A program made the translations under genes and the position numbers. Of a stretch of 64,000 bases of DNA, positions 33,209-44,639 are shown piece after piece. Each line of letters opens with the position of its first letter. Positions within the stretch are counted from its first letter, which is position 1. The notes under the pieces were generated by a model. The model ran no database searches and was not told where the DNA came from. It saw only the letters and a program-made list of their open reading frames with translations. The DNA is from Branchiostoma belcheri (lineage: Eukaryota > Chordata > Leptocardii > Amphioxiformes > Branchiostomatidae), in the NCBI RefSeq assembly GCF_001625305.1, contig NW_017803841.1, positions 112,283-176,282 on the forward strand, read 5' to 3'.

Positions 33209-33730
33209 TAGATTAGAATAATCAAAGGATCCAAATACATATATGTGTCTTGAAAAACGATTGTACCTCAAAATACGGTGTTGGGTCAGCAAAAATATAA
33301 ATTTTGGAGCAGGTCAGAAAAATAAATTACAAGATTTCAAGATGGCGGTACATGTGCTACACGATCCCGACATGCAGAGCGTTGGTAAGTATGGTATACT
33401 TACGTCAAACGTTGCAGTGATTGACATCAAGTAGCCCTAGAAACACATACAGTAGATATGGATCGTCTCTTCCATCACTTCAATTGTCTTAGTCATAATC
33501 TAAATGAGCATGCATGACATATGTGTAAATGCTGCAGGGCAAAAAGAAAAAAAAAACTAAACACATACTAATGTACACAAATCAAAGTAAAACCATTAAC
33601 AGAAGAAAGGTTTGGTCGAACGAAAGACCGATACTCTGTACATGTTGAAATTGTTCATTCAATACTTCATACATACACCATATACCCATCTCTCCTAGCC
33701 AGAAGTAAGTGGAAATGGTGTCTCTCATGA
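33209..33730. other. No recognisable gene
   Basis: AT-rich sequence. ATGGCGGTACATGTGCTACA near 33341 begins a short plus-strand frame with no support. Confidence 0.35.
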
Positions 33731-33803
33731 GCCAGGAGACGTCTCCTGGCCCACTTATAAGTGGAACATGGTGTCCACCATGTTCCACCACTTATTATAA
33801 GTG
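33731..33803. repeat. Four adjacent perfect palindromes
   Basis: In order: GCCAGGAGACGTCTCCTGGC (33731-33750, perfect), CCACTTATAAGTGG (33751-33764, perfect), GGAACATGGTG-TC-CACCATGTTCC (33763-33786) and CACTTA-TTA-TAAGTG (33789-33803). They sit at the 3' edge of a minus-strand hAT C-terminal frame. Confidence 0.85.
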
Positions 33804-34175
33804 AAAATGGTGCTTGTATCGGGTGACTTCCCAAAGTAGCGCATCCTGTCCTCATTGAGGGAGACAAAGTCTGCCGCGATGGCACGCAAGTCCAAAGTGT
33901 CCACAACGTCCTTGTGGACATGTAGCAGCATGCAGTTGTTCAGTCTCTGTTCTGTCATGGAGGAGCGGAGGTATGTCAGCAGATGTCGAGGTGATCGGAA
34001 TGGTCAGGTACAGTCTGAGGAGTTTGGGAGAAGGTAGTGCGATGTAAAGATGTCACCATAGCAGAGCAGATCTTTCTGGTGCTGGTAACCTTCTTCACCT
34101 CGGGAAGAGCCTGCTCTATCACGTCAGGGAGCACGGAGAGGTGGCGTCTGAGCTTAGCTCTGTCCAGGTCCTTTT
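33800..34175 (-). pseudogene. hAT transposase C-terminus (ZMYM1/TTF-like), deleted
   Basis: From 34175 down the minus strand reads DLDRAKLRRHLSVLPDVIEQ, ALPEVKKVTSTRKIC, then out of frame RLYLTIPITSTSA, then TYLRSSMTEQRLNNCMLLHV and HKDVVDTLDLRAIAADF, RMRYFGKS. 'L.IP+TS.SAERSFS.LRR+K.++RS.M...RL....LL..H' is the hAT dimerisation domain of ZMYM1/TTF-type proteins; here the block between TSTSA and TYLRSSM is missing. So the domain has an internal deletion and a frameshift. It differs from the hAT family at 3.5-5.6 kb. Confidence 0.65.
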
Positions 34176-34699
34176 GGCATAATTTTCAGACTGTGTATTT
34201 GTGACACAGTCTGAAAGAGGAAATAGTTAATTGATTGGCTTGTAGCAGATCATTCAGGTAACTAAACGGTTGCTACTAAAGGTCTGTTTCATTCACTTCA
34301 GTTGTCCGTTGGAAATCAAATCATTCTGGAATATTGCACAATCTGGTCAAATGTACTTAAAAAGTAATCATTATAGATTCCACCAGGATGTCCTACCTCA
34401 GGAGTCATCCCTTCTCATTGGAAGGCCTCCAGCCGTGCCTTCATCTCCTTGTGATCCATTGGTGGCAATGACAGGCGGTCCTTTTCCTTAAAGAAATTAA
34501 AATCAGAACTTAGAGTGAAGCAGTACATTGATACTACTACAAGAGACATCAATGTAAGAACATACTGTAAGGCATTGAATATACATTCTTGAAGAAGACT
34601 TATTATAAGACAGTATTAAAAGACGCAAAATGTTGTATATGTTATGTGCACATTTAGACAGTGAAAGTTAAAACCTAGTTAAATAACTGGATTGGAGGG

Positions 34700-34850
34700 T
34701 GGCTTACCAGTTCTTCTTCAGCCTCAGCAATCACCGTTTTCACATCCTTTGCTGTGCCAATGGGAGTGTCCGCATACTTTGACAGCACTTTGTACATCTC
34801 CTTCTCTCGCAAGCCCCTTAGTGGCCTGAACATGAGAACAGTCGCCTGCC
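34700..34850 (-). other. Exon-like segment near the hAT relic
   Basis: Reads GLREKEMYKVLSKYADTPIG then TAKDVKTVIAEAEEEL, ending at a donor GAACTG|GTAAGC near 34705. A following block at about 34490-34420 reads KEKDRLSLPPMDHKEMKARL before a stop. Both look coding and share the strand of the hAT C-terminus, but I recognise no domain. Confidence 0.35.
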
Positions 34851-35008
34851 GTGGCGATTCCGTTGTCTGTGCACAGTTGAAATATCCAGAGCACTTTGTT
34901 CCAGCAACGCTTACTTAAAAGCGCAACCAATCGGTACTCCCTAGCATTCTGAATGATCTGAGTGTACTGGAAAACAAACATTAAAAGGATATAGGATATA
35001 ATGAAAAA

Positions 35009-35716
35009 NNNNNNNNNNNNNNNNNNNNNNNNNNNNNNNNNNNNNNNNNNNNNNNNNNNNNNNNNNNNNNNNNNNNNNNNNNNNNNNNNNNNNNNNNNNN
35101 NNNNNNNNNNNNNNNNNNNNNNNNNNNNNNNNNNNNNNNNNNNNNNNNNNNNNNNNNNNNNNNNNNNNNNNNNNNNNNNNNNNNNNNNNNNNNNNNNNNN
35201 NNNNNNNNNNNNNNNNNNNNNNNNNNNNNNNNNNNNNNNNNNNNNNNNNNNNNNNNNNNNNNNNNNNNNNNNNNNNNNNNNNNNNNNNNNNNNNNNNNNN
35301 NNNNNNNNNNNNNNNNNNNNNNNNNNNNNNNNNNNNNNNNNNNNNNNNNNNNNNNNNNNNNNNNNNNNNNNNNNNNNNNNNNNNNNNNNNNNNNNNNNNN
35401 NNNNNNNNNNNNNNNNNNNNNNNNNNNNNNNNNNNNNNNNNNNNNNNNNNNNNNNNNNNNNNNNNNNNNNNNNNNNNNNNNNNNNNNNNNNNNNNNNNNN
35501 NNNNNNNNNNNNNNNNNNNNNNNNNNNNNNNNNNNNNNNNNNNNNNNNNNNNNNNNNNNNNNNNNNNNNNNNNNNNNNNNNNNNNNNNNNNNNNNNNNNN
35601 NNNNNNNNNNNNNNNNNNNNNNNNNNNNNNNNNNNNNNNNNNNNNNNNNNNNNNNNNNNNNNNNNNNNNNNNNNNNNNNNNNNNNNNNNNNNNNNNNNNN
35701 NNNNNNNNNNNNNNNN
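35009..35716. other. Assembly gap (708 N)
   Basis: Run of N. It may hide part of the minus-strand relics on either side. Confidence 1.
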
Positions 35717-37200
35717 CTTTAGATTACAAAACCATCTGCTCAGAACTGGTCAGTCTATGTGTACTTATCTCAGTTAACTAAGTGTTTAAGAAGAGGAGCA
35801 TATTGACACAGTCCGGATCCAACCGTGCCCTTTCTGCTAAGACTATGTCACCCCAGTGCTAAACACTCTTCGCTGGGAACGCTTGTACCTGGTACAATAA
35901 GGTACATCCGGGCACATCTTCTGAGAGGTGGGAGATCATCACCATTTCCCTGCCAGAACGCAACCACGTCCTCCTCTGGTGGTCAGCAACGTTGTTCCCG
36001 GACGCTGACATTCCGCCTCTCCTCTTCTTAGCCTCCCTGTACCGCTTGTTGACTTGTTTTGACGTTTGCTGGCTGTACTGCTAGTGGCAGTTCCTCTTCC
36101 TGCCTCCGAAATGCTATGCTCGGTATAACATCACAGGCAGCAGTACCTTAAGTGATAACAACAACATAGGCCATAATTAGAGATGTACGGTTTACTGTAT
36201 GTTAAACAAGAAACTATCAATCTTATTTCAATCTTTCCATTGAAGATCTCATCACCATACAAAGTGTTGGAGTACCGTGCACCAGTGTGGCATCCGGGAC
36301 TCACCTGTGCACAGTCGGAAAACTCGAACCAGTACAGTGGAGAGCAGTCAGTGCTTTTAATATTGGTATTGATCACAACTGCACTATGTATTGGTATGAA
36401 TTATTTTGTGCAGAGTGCAATTGAAAACTGTAGGTACATATGTGATATTCCTACAGTGTGGTTACCTCAAATAAACATTGGTTTGAGCCATGCAATTTAC
36501 AAAACAAAATTAACCTGATTCACTTCATAGGTAAACTTACCGATTTTCTCCATTGTTTCACCTCGACACCGCACATCTGCTGAATCCGGGTCATGTGAAT
36601 TCCCATGCGGTTTGTCCCCTGGGTATGTGCCTGCAATACAACATGATGATTTAGCCTGATAGTGATGGCCATTGATATGACACCATGAACCATATTGCTA
36701 GATTCACTTTGCATGGTGTAGTCGGTTATTCAACACTGTAACTTTGTATCTAAATTGAGCAAATACTAATGACTAGTCTGTGCAAGTTTTTTTTACCATG
36801 TTTAAATAGCAGACTAATTTGGCCATTTGCTGAGTCTAATCTTTGAACTGGTCTCAGGAAAGGACAAACCATAGCACAATTTGTTTCACACAGACTTCAG
36901 CATAGATAAAACAATAATTGCTTGTAAGAACTTGCATTGGACAGCTCAGCCAGAAAAAATATTATGAGCCAACTGTTCCTTTTTTTTTTTGGAGAGATGC
37001 ACTTGGATTAATTGGACAAGGATATATGTAACCTAATATTAAAAGCTGAGACAATTATTAATCGTAGATAATATAGACCTGCAACACTCTGCAATCCTCT
37101 ATTCCTTCGTCCTCATCTATACCAGAAAGTCATTTAATATGTATTACAGTGTTACGCTTAAACGTAAGTAGTAAACAATAATGGCTGCTTAGAACAACAA
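35717..37200. other. No recognisable gene
   Basis: A minus-strand frame near 36520-36640 (GTNRMGIHMTRIQQMCGVEV) may be an exon of an unidentified gene. The rest is AT-rich. Confidence 0.3.
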
Positions 37201-37520
37201 AAAACTGACCTTCCATAAAACTCCACAATCCCACTGGTCAGTCAATAGCCACAATCCCACTGGTCAGCCAGTAGGTCGGTCTTAAGCTGATGACGTCGTC
37301 CAGCTTTACAGTACAGCGCCATGGACTGTCCCTTAATAGGCTGAGGTTTGCCAACTGCTGCATGCATTCAGTACCTGTAAAGTGCAATTTGAACTATCTT
37401 AAGGGTGTATTGATAAAGTTGAACTATTATAAGGGTGTCTCAATATGATGATACAGCTTGAAGTCGAAATATTCTTAAAGTTTAACCATCTTAAGGGCGT
37501 ATCAATGCAATGACACTGCT
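37201..37520. repeat. Short tandem duplications and an exon-like frame
   Basis: CCACAATCCCACTGGTCAG occurs twice near 37212 and 37240. GAACTATCTTAAGGGTGT-like phrases occur three times at about 37391, 37422 and 37485. On the minus strand 37375-37230 reads ECMQQLANLSLLRDSPWRCT then VKLDDVISLRPTYWLTSGIV before a stop, so a decayed exon may lie under the duplications. Confidence 0.4.
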
Positions 37521-37926
37521 GTTATAGGTGTGAACACTCCTTTGTTCTGCCTCGGGTGTATGCCGAACTTGCAACTCCTGCCTGATCGGCTTCTGCATTC
37601 CAGCTACTCCTGCACACAACATACAAGATACAAAGCAATTCATTGATTACTGAGATCCATTCAATATTTATCAACAAAGCGACAGACTAATAACACTGAA
37701 AAGTTACTTCTTGGTGTAGTTGAACAATCTGTCTATCATAGCCAAGTCTGTGCCCTATGCTTTTATAAATATATGGCAAGTATGGCATAAATTTGTTAGT
37801 TACGTATGTCTCCCTACATTACGAAAGTCGCTGTATTTTTGTTGTGTCAATAGTAGTCATTTTTATGAATTAACACTACCGGGCTAACTCCGCCCCAACT
37901 TCTGTGGTCTGGCGCCGGCTCACCGC

Positions 37927-38148
37927 TCACATTCGCTCGGACGTCTCTGGTTCTTGGCCAAAGTATTTCCTTTTTTCTGAATGTACAATAAAGGCGGACC
38001 TACCTTCTTCATGTAGACAGAAACCCAGCAATCTACTCCTGAGGCATGGTGCCAGATCAGTTCTAGCCTGACTTTGGTCCCGGCCCTGACCCGAATTCCG
38101 GCGTTCAGTCAGGCACTGCAGGATTAAAAGAAAGTTATTAGATTTCAA
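37927..38148 (-). other. Exon-like segment, unrecognised
   Basis: An acceptor TTAATCCTGCAG precedes 38117 and a donor AGAAG|GTAGGT lies near 38005. One frame reads NAGIRVRAGTKVRLELIWHH then ASGVDCWVSVYMKK, which looks more protein-like than the longer open frame. It has no recognisable domain. It lies downstream of the CHHC finger exon on the same strand. Confidence 0.3.
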
Positions 38149-38329
38149 TCACTTTTCTACAGCCCTATATTTATATATCTGCTGCTGATTTACGGCACAA
38201 GTGTAGCATAACGAAAACATGAATTTGTCTCGTACCCTGCATGGCAAAACGGGGTTAATAAAGACGTCGCAGTGGAATTATCTTATATTTTGTGAGGCCA
38301 ACGTAAGTTTTGGAGAGGGGGCGTACGAC

Positions 38330-38740
38330 AGCCAGTCACGGATCCGCCTGAAACAGTCCTTGTACAAACCTTTGCAATAATCTGAGTAACATGAATGGTC
38401 CATGACATGGTGGAGGCTAAAGTAACCCCAATATGCTCATGCTGTTGTACGGATTGAATACAAGAATTGCCAAGGAAAAGAGGTGGGTGAATAGGACGTG
38501 TACGTTTTCTTGAAAAGCAAAGTTCTTTAGATTTAGATTAATTAAGCTCCATTAACCATTTGTTTTCCCATGATAAAATTTTATGGAGATCAGAATTAAG
38601 CCTCAAAGATGTGACAATGTGGTTGTCAACAACATCAATTAGCGAACTATCGTCCGCAAAAAGAAAAGGTTGGGTTGACAGGTCATCCACCATATCATTA
38701 ATATAAATGAGGATAAATTGTAGGGTTGCAGTGGGCACAG
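38330..38740 (-). mobile_element. Non-LTR reverse transcriptase fragment
   Basis: The minus strand reads ILIYINDMVDDLSTQPFLFA then DDSSLIDVVDNHIVT, WENKWLMELN, a stop, then SKSKELCFSRKRTRP, HEHIGVTLASTMSWTIHV. 'YINDM...........FADD..L' is RT motif C with its two Asp residues and 'H..H+GVTL.S.+SW..H' is the thumb-side block. The in-frame stop and truncation at both ends show that it is dead. Confidence 0.8.
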
Positions 38741-38821
38741 GATCCTTACACCCAGAATTCTGCTCCTGCTGGCCTAGTCTCTCCAGTCTGTCAAGGCTGT
38801 CTCGTCGATATTCCCACTAAC

Positions 38822-38960
38822 CTTGCTGCATTTTTTGAAGTGGTTCTCCACCTTGCAGCATTTGACAACGTGTGCGGGGTTGAATGGACAGTGGACGAGC
38901 TGACCTGGAACAGAGATGAACTTCACGATCTTTCTTGTGTCATCTTTGTACTCCCTCATT
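38822..38960 (-). CDS. CHHC (U11-48K/GTSF1-type) zinc finger exon
   Basis: The minus strand encodes KFISVPGQLVHCPFNPAHVV then KCCKVENHFKKCSK, ending at a donor GCAAG|GTTAGT at 38821; a usable acceptor TCTCTGTTCCAG ends at 38905. The spacing Cys-x5-His-x9-His-x3-Cys with 'CPFNPAH' fits the CHHC finger of U11-48K, TRM13 and GTSF1 (Asterix) proteins, which bind RNA. GTSF1 proteins usually have two such fingers; only one is seen here. The exon lies between a chromodomain exon and further minus-strand exon-like segments. It may belong to a host gene or have been captured by an element. Confidence 0.65.
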
Positions 38961-38984
38961 TGTGTTGTGTGCCTGGGCTAAGAC

Positions 38985-38987
<3 letters not shown>

Positions 38988-39021
<34 letters not shown>

Positions 39022-39024
39022 TAA
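38988..39024. repeat. Poly(A) plus (AT)n microsatellite
   Basis: Ten A followed by about twelve AT units, then an AAATAAATAAAT tract. Confidence 0.9.
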
Positions 39025-39873
39025 TAAAGTAAATAAATAAATATACCTGGTTATTTCGGATCGACCGAGGTACATAGGTAAATATCACTGCAAGTAATAT
39101 TTGTGTGGCCCTTATCTCTTCTGCTTTTCTATCACAGTGGTATGGTGACACAGGTGTCCTTTGTCAAGGTCACCTTTTTCAAGGACATCATACTGACCTT
39201 ACGTTCTTTTATCATCAATTGATGCATGTCATGTATAGTGACAATGCTTTATACATGGTTTGATACATCAAAACAAAAGTTACACACCATTGTTTATTCA
39301 GAAAACAAAACTGTAAGTTGTTTTATCAGATCAATGACTGCAGACTGTAGAAGTTACTGAGCTGTAAGTTGTCATTGTTAAAAAAAAACACGGATAACCA
39401 CAGATCTGATGTATGAGTGAAAAAGAAGTAATGTAGCTTGTAAATTTTAACACCTGTTGTCACCTAGTGATGATAAAAACTGCCTATTGTATTTCTGTTG
39501 TCAACCAGAGTTTGTCTTCTGAGGTTCAAACAGCTACTTTATTCCAATTGGTATCATTTTCTCTAACTTTGATATAATACATGTACAACAATACCTATGC
39601 TATCTGTGGGCTCAACTGTTTATTATTATTATTATTATTCAGATTGACCTTGTCGATTCTCCTGTGTGAGGAAAGGTATGTCATGAAAAACCATACTGTG
39701 AACCACCCTATCTTAGACGTAGGCCAGTCCTCTTACAGAACACCCCTATCTTACATTTAGTAGTCTAGAATAGTCCAACTCAAGCTCAAGAACCTCACTC
39801 TGGTGCTAAGAGTCCTTAGAGACAGGACAATAAAGTATGAAGCTCCACTAAAGTCCAGTGTGCGGCCTGTTCA
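39025..39873. other. No recognisable gene
   Basis: AT-rich, with an (ATT)n tract near 39622-39641. Confidence 0.4.
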
Positions 39874-40116
39874 TTACGAGCTACAAGAACAACTTGCAAC
39901 AATGTTCTTCGCAAGTTCCTGTATTGTTGACTTGCCCAGCCACTTAACCAGATTTTTGTATGGTTCCCATGTGTTAAACTCTGGTGGGTAGCCCTGCCAC
40001 TTAACCTGGTAGTGTATGGCCCTTCATTCTCTTCTTGCCAACCAGGCTTTCCACCACATCCAGCTCTTCCCTTGGCTCCACATCGCTGTTGTTGATCTTT
40101 TCTAGGAGCTCCATAG
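39874..40116 (-). pseudogene. Chromodomain exon, one frameshift
   Basis: An acceptor AACAGATG-free TGTTTACAG ends at 40117. The exon reads MELLEKINNSDVEPREELDV, VESLVGKKRMKG, then after a one-base shift near 40015 HYQVKWQGYPPEFNTWEPYK and NLVKWLGKSTIQELAKNI, ending in a stop at 39874. 'V..++..+........Y.VKW.GYP....TWEP..NL' is a canonical chromodomain. The stop lies 12 codons after it, so if this is a terminal exon, the protein ended with the domain. It is upstream, on the same strand, of the CHHC exon. Confidence 0.75.
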
Positions 40117-41124
40117 CTGTAAACAGATGCACAAAGATAAAATAAGTATTGGTATTATAAGGGAAGTTTTCATTAAAGGTGTATGTGATGACATACTGCC
40201 ACGTCACTAGACTGCTTTAATTTATGTTTCTGGAAAGTTACCAGACCTTGAGTCCAGTATAAAATGGATTTCCATTTTTGAGGAATGGCAGAAATCAACT
40301 GCATATATCCAAAACAAGCACAAATAGTGCCATATTGTATTGAAAATTCTTCAAATGCCATCATAGTGCCTACCCTATTTAAAATATCATTCATAAAAAC
40401 AATATTCCTCTTTATGAAAGTGCTAATGTAGACATGTGCTCAATCAATAAGAATGTTGCTATTCATGAATTAAAGCTGTTTAACAATTGCCGCACTTGTG
40501 GGAGCCTATACTGATATTTAAACCATGCATCTAGTTGGTGGTTGAATACTTAAAAAAACGTTTCGTTACGATATGGCATCACGTTAACATTACTCAACCG
40601 TCCAGGACGGACGGTAGTTAAATACTTAAAAACAAAGACCTGCAATCCTAAAGGTATTACACTCGAGGAGGCTGTAACTGGCCGCGGGGCATGTGGTGCC
40701 GCTCCTGGGGGTTACATAAGGTTACATATATGTAAGATGGGAAGCAAAATATGAGACCATCCATATACACGTAACGAACATATGTTCTCCAGGTTTTAAA
40801 TCTCGTTCACTTTGTTGCTTATTTGTTAAATTTCCAATATGACGACCCTTTTTCACACTGTGATAGACCAGTCTGCATATTTATTTACATACCTGATGCT
40901 AATATGTTTGTAAAATATATAAAATTACTTACAATTGTTATATCACCATTATAGTCTTACTGATTGTTTCTAAGATTAACTCAATAGATCGCATCATCTG
41001 GACAACCCCAATTTCTTTATGTGTTTAGCCAGAATCGGCGGCAGTTGGATACATTACGCCGAACGACTTCTTGCGCCTAACCCAACTAACTCGATAAGAA
41101 TCTATATCTGCCACAAAGATTCAG
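40117..41124. other. No recognisable gene; one short shared repeat
   Basis: A 50-bp phrase near 41034-41086 (CGGCAGTTGGATACATTACG) resembles 63436-63486 (CGGCAGCTGGCTATATCACA), both followed by a CCGAACGAC block. The rest is unassigned. Confidence 0.4.
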
Positions 41125-41538
41125 ATGCCGAAATACTACTACACAGTGTCAGAAATCCTTTATTTCATGGAAAAACTTATTACAGGAGCTGACGGGGGAC
41201 AGTCAATTTTTTCTATCAATTTCTTTCCATTATTTCCAAAATTCTTAAATTTATTCTTCATTCAAATATATTTAGGAAAGAGAAACATATTTAAGCATTG
41301 CAGAGCCATGTGTAAACTTCGCACTAGTGATAATCCCTTACGTATAGAATCGGGCAGGCATAGCCGTACCCCTCTGAGAGATAGAACGTGCGAATTCTGT
41401 AATCAATTATATGTTGAAAACGAGATACACTTTCTACTTGACTGTACATTATATAAAGATGAACGACAAGAGCTATTCGGTACTTTAAATGACAATTTGA
41501 CAAGATATGTAAGAAATGTCAAAGCAGGACAAGTTTAA
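41125..41538 (+). mobile_element. Non-LTR retrotransposon C-terminal zinc-knuckle region
   Basis: The plus strand reads FKHCRAMCKLRTSDNPLRIE then SGRHSRTPLRDRTCEFCNQL, YVENEIHFLLDCTLYKDERQ, ELFGTLNDN. '+LR.S...L.IE.GR+....L..R.C..C....+E.E.HFLL.C..Y...R' is the conserved C-terminal tail of several non-LTR lineages, with a Cys-Cys-His-Cys knuckle. The frame upstream is not RT-like, so this is a 3' fragment. A related copy lies at 52.2-53.1 kb. Confidence 0.7.
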
Positions 41539-41831
41539 ACACTTGATGTCATGCAAGAACGAATGTAAAGTATGTAATTAATTATATATCCAAATGTTTC
41601 AAAAAGAGAGAACAAAGGGTAACTAACAGTAGATGATAGGTAGTATATAGATTTCTAGCACTTTGCATTAGAATATATAATGTATATAATAATAATACTC
41701 TATTCTACTGTACTGTCTCTATTCTTATCAAGAAGATACTCAAGTCGATGGTGATGTCACCTGGCACCTGGAACAAATTCAAACACTGTTAACAGATGCA
41801 ACTGTTGTACTAATACTAATCATCATTTACC

Positions 41832-42103
41832 GTGTGGTTTTGTCTCTACATATACTTATGTATGCGTGAAATAACTCGGTTGATTTATTCACAGCAAAGA
41901 CGGGAGGAAGTAAACGATAAACGGTTAATGTCTTCAGATGTATTTACTCAGATTTACCGAATCAAGCTGTGCGAAGGCAGGGTGATGTCCTTAAAACCAA
42001 GATATTCTACGGAGAAATGAAAATACACAAACCTTCGCTAGAGTCCGCCATCTTGAATTTGCCGCGGAGGTCACGTGATCCAGGCGCAGGTCACCAAATT
42101 AGT
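41832..42103. other. No recognisable gene
   Basis: Non-coding spacer between a retrotransposon 3' fragment and a tandem array. Confidence 0.35.
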
Positions 42104-42290
42104 AAGGATGGTATGTTTCCGTGTAATGGATCGTATGTATTCCGTAAAAATCGTATGTTTCTGGTAATGGATCGTATGTATTCCATAAAATTCGTATATT
42201 TCCGAGTAGTGGATCGTATGAATTCCATAAAATTCGTATGAATTCTGTAAAATTCGTATGTATTCCGTAAAATTCGTATGAATTCTTTCC
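42104..42290. repeat. Tandem array of TCGTATG-containing units
   Basis: Units of about 20 bp (ATTCCGTAAAATTCGTATG and close variants) alternate with a longer spacer containing GTAATGGATCG, giving a higher-order period near 50-60 bp at the left side and simple 20-bp steps at the right side. Confidence 0.8.
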
Positions 42291-42596
42291 CACCCCTGGT
42301 CTGGTAAGGTTGGAAAACTGCAGAAGTCATCTGGGTAAGGTGGGGGTGATGGAATCATAATATCTCTTTGACTAATGAAAATAAAACAAACTGAACAGAA
42401 GTAATCAGTATAACTCAAAAGGAAAATAACATCTGTATCGGGATGGTTCACTACATAAACTAAATACAACATCACTAGGTTCTCAGAACCAAAACAAAAA
42501 CATAAAGGCCGCGCCATTCATGTGGGGCACTGTGTGGCTCCTCTGAACTGTATCATTCATTTACAGTATTCCGCAAGAAGGAAAATATAACAGAAA

Positions 42597-43169
42597 CATA
42601 ATATAACAAAATACCATAACAATAAAGCAAGCTTGAAGAACTTGTTGATCATTTCCCTTTTCAGCACAAGCAGCACAATAAATTATACAACAACCAAAAT
42701 CAAATTATAAAGGAAAACAGAATACAAAATCATGTGCTGAAAGGGCTTCCCCTTAATCATAATTCAGGGGTGAATATCTGTTCAAACAAAAAGTAACAGA
42801 AACATAATAGGAATCAAAATTCAAAATCATACCAAATGATAAACAGAGTGAAAAAAAAATGAACTTCTCATTAATATATGCCTACCATTGTAGACATAAC
42901 AAAATATCATAATAGTAAAGCAAGCTTGAAGAACTTGTTGCTCATTTCCCTTATCAGCACAGTAAATTATACAACAACCAAATCAAATTATAAAGGTAAC
43001 AGAAAACAAAATCATGTGCTGAAAGGGCTTCCCCTTAATCATAGTTCAGGGGTGACTATCTGTTCAAACAAAAAGTAACAGAAACATAATAGGATTCAAA
43101 ATCATACCAAATGATAAATAAACAGAATGAAAAATAAACTTCTCATCAGTATATGCCTACCATTATAGA
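42597..43169. repeat. Tandem duplication, about 285-bp unit
   Basis: Copy 1 (about 42597-42893) and copy 2 (about 42894-43169) share long near-identical runs, for example AAAGCAAGCTTGAAGAACTT, TGAAAGGGCTTCCCCTTAAT and CAGAAACATAATAGGA. Differences are a few substitutions and indels, the largest a 10-bp AAGCAGCACA step. Non-coding. Confidence 0.9.
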
Positions 43170-43459
43170 GTGCCAGTAACATCTTTTTCTTAATTTAACA
43201 ATAAATACAGAAAATATTTGTATTTCAGTCATTTAATATCCATGGTATCAATCAAATATACATGTCACATGCCACAATAACTCCTGAGCTGTACACAGTG
43301 CATCATTAAATCTGTTACTTCCGGGGACAGTATACATCTGTTCCTGCCAGGGACAATATGCCACACATTTTCTTACAGTATACTGCAGATTTCAAATATC
43401 ACTGGGTACAAAAATACATAATAGGATACATACATGATATAAATCTATACTGTTATTAT

Positions 43460-44431
43460 TCACGAAAATACAAGATCTACTGCGTCCACTGTTTTCAGAG
43501 TTTTCCCATTGACTACAAGGATTGCACTAGTGTCCTTTGGTGGTACTCTGATGAAGACTCTGGCCTCCTTGTTCTCTGACTTAGCCTTGTCAATCTCAGT
43601 GTCTCTGTCTGCCATCAGTTTGGCTCTTGCTTGCTGGAGTGGACGTGGCAAGTGTTCGTGTACCGCATACCCCTTCTTCTTGTCTGCGTGTAGCTTCTTC
43701 CATGTGGCGAGGATCAGTTCCCTGTGTTGTAGACTCACCAGTCGCACCAGCATGGCAGAATTGGGTTGACTCTCTGTAGGACGAGACAGCCGGTGTACTG
43801 CCACCAAGAGAGGAACTACGCTGATACCAAGATGGCGTGACAGGAAACTGAGGACAACTTGATCCGGGGACTCTTCTTTGTGATACGCTAGGCCGCGGAT
43901 TATAATATCTGACTTCATAGAGTATCTCTCCGAAATCAGTATAGCCCTGATCCGCTCACGTTTTTCACGTTGCAAAGCTTGCTGCAGCTCCTCAATCTCT
44001 TTACTCTGGTAGCTGACAGACTCACGCAATCCATTCACCTCAGCACCCAAGTTTTCCAGCTTAGAATTCACGGCCCGTATCTGCTCAGACAACTCCACTC
44101 GGACAGACTTAAACTCAGCCATCACTTCCGCATGTAGTGACTTACTTTCAGTTGCTAGCAGCTGCACCAGGGGTCGTAACTCAGGCGCGATACTGTCAAG
44201 ATTCAGGTCCGCACCACCCGCCATCTTCAGAGGTGTGGGAGGGGGGCACTTCTCCTGCACTTCGAGCTGCGTACGTGGACTTGTTTGCTCAGCGCTGCTC
44301 TTCCTCGCTCGTTTTGTTGCTCGCTTCCGCATCCAGACAGGTAACGGGTGACACAGCAGTTCGTAGATAGCGGAATAATAGTGTTTCGGAGCGAAAAGAC
44401 GGCGGAATATGCCAAAACGTTTGAGCCTCAC
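43460..44431 (-). mobile_element. Non-LTR retrotransposon ORF1 protein (L1-type)
   Basis: An uninterrupted 323-codon frame on the minus strand. A basic N-terminus (MRKRATKRARKSSAEQ) leads to a heptad-rich coiled coil at about residues 85-165 (LSEQIRAVNSKLENLGAEVN, SKEIEELQQALQREKRER). Then comes an RRM-like domain beginning SDIIIRGLAYHKEESPDQVV with VAVHRLSRPTE and a C-terminal domain RPLQQARAKLMADRD, ending KTVDAVDLVFS and stop. This is the Transposase_22/L1 ORF1p layout: trimerising coiled coil, RRM, C-terminal domain, binding element RNA. The start at the Met of MRKRA is likely; the 30 upstream residues are optional. No ORF2 follows downstream within 800 bp, so the element is truncated there. 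Confidence 0.8.
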
Positions 44432-44639
44432 AACAACACGTCTCTACCCACGCGCCGCCATTTTGAATCCCTCCGCTGTTCACTGTTATGGGGCACCGTA
44501 CGACGTCCACATGCGACCTTAAAACTCGGGTCAAGAGATTTTATTACAGAGCAGATGGATGTTCATCTAGCACATGTCTGAGTCATGATAATACAAAATA
44601 TACAGAGTGCTTTCTTCAGTGGCATGGACCAATGGTTTC

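Noticed and set aside
35001-35777. 258-residue plus-strand open frame
   Set aside because: It consists almost wholly of N.
42071-42517. 148-residue minus-strand frame rich in YEFYGIHT repeats
   Set aside because: Generated by the 20-bp tandem array.
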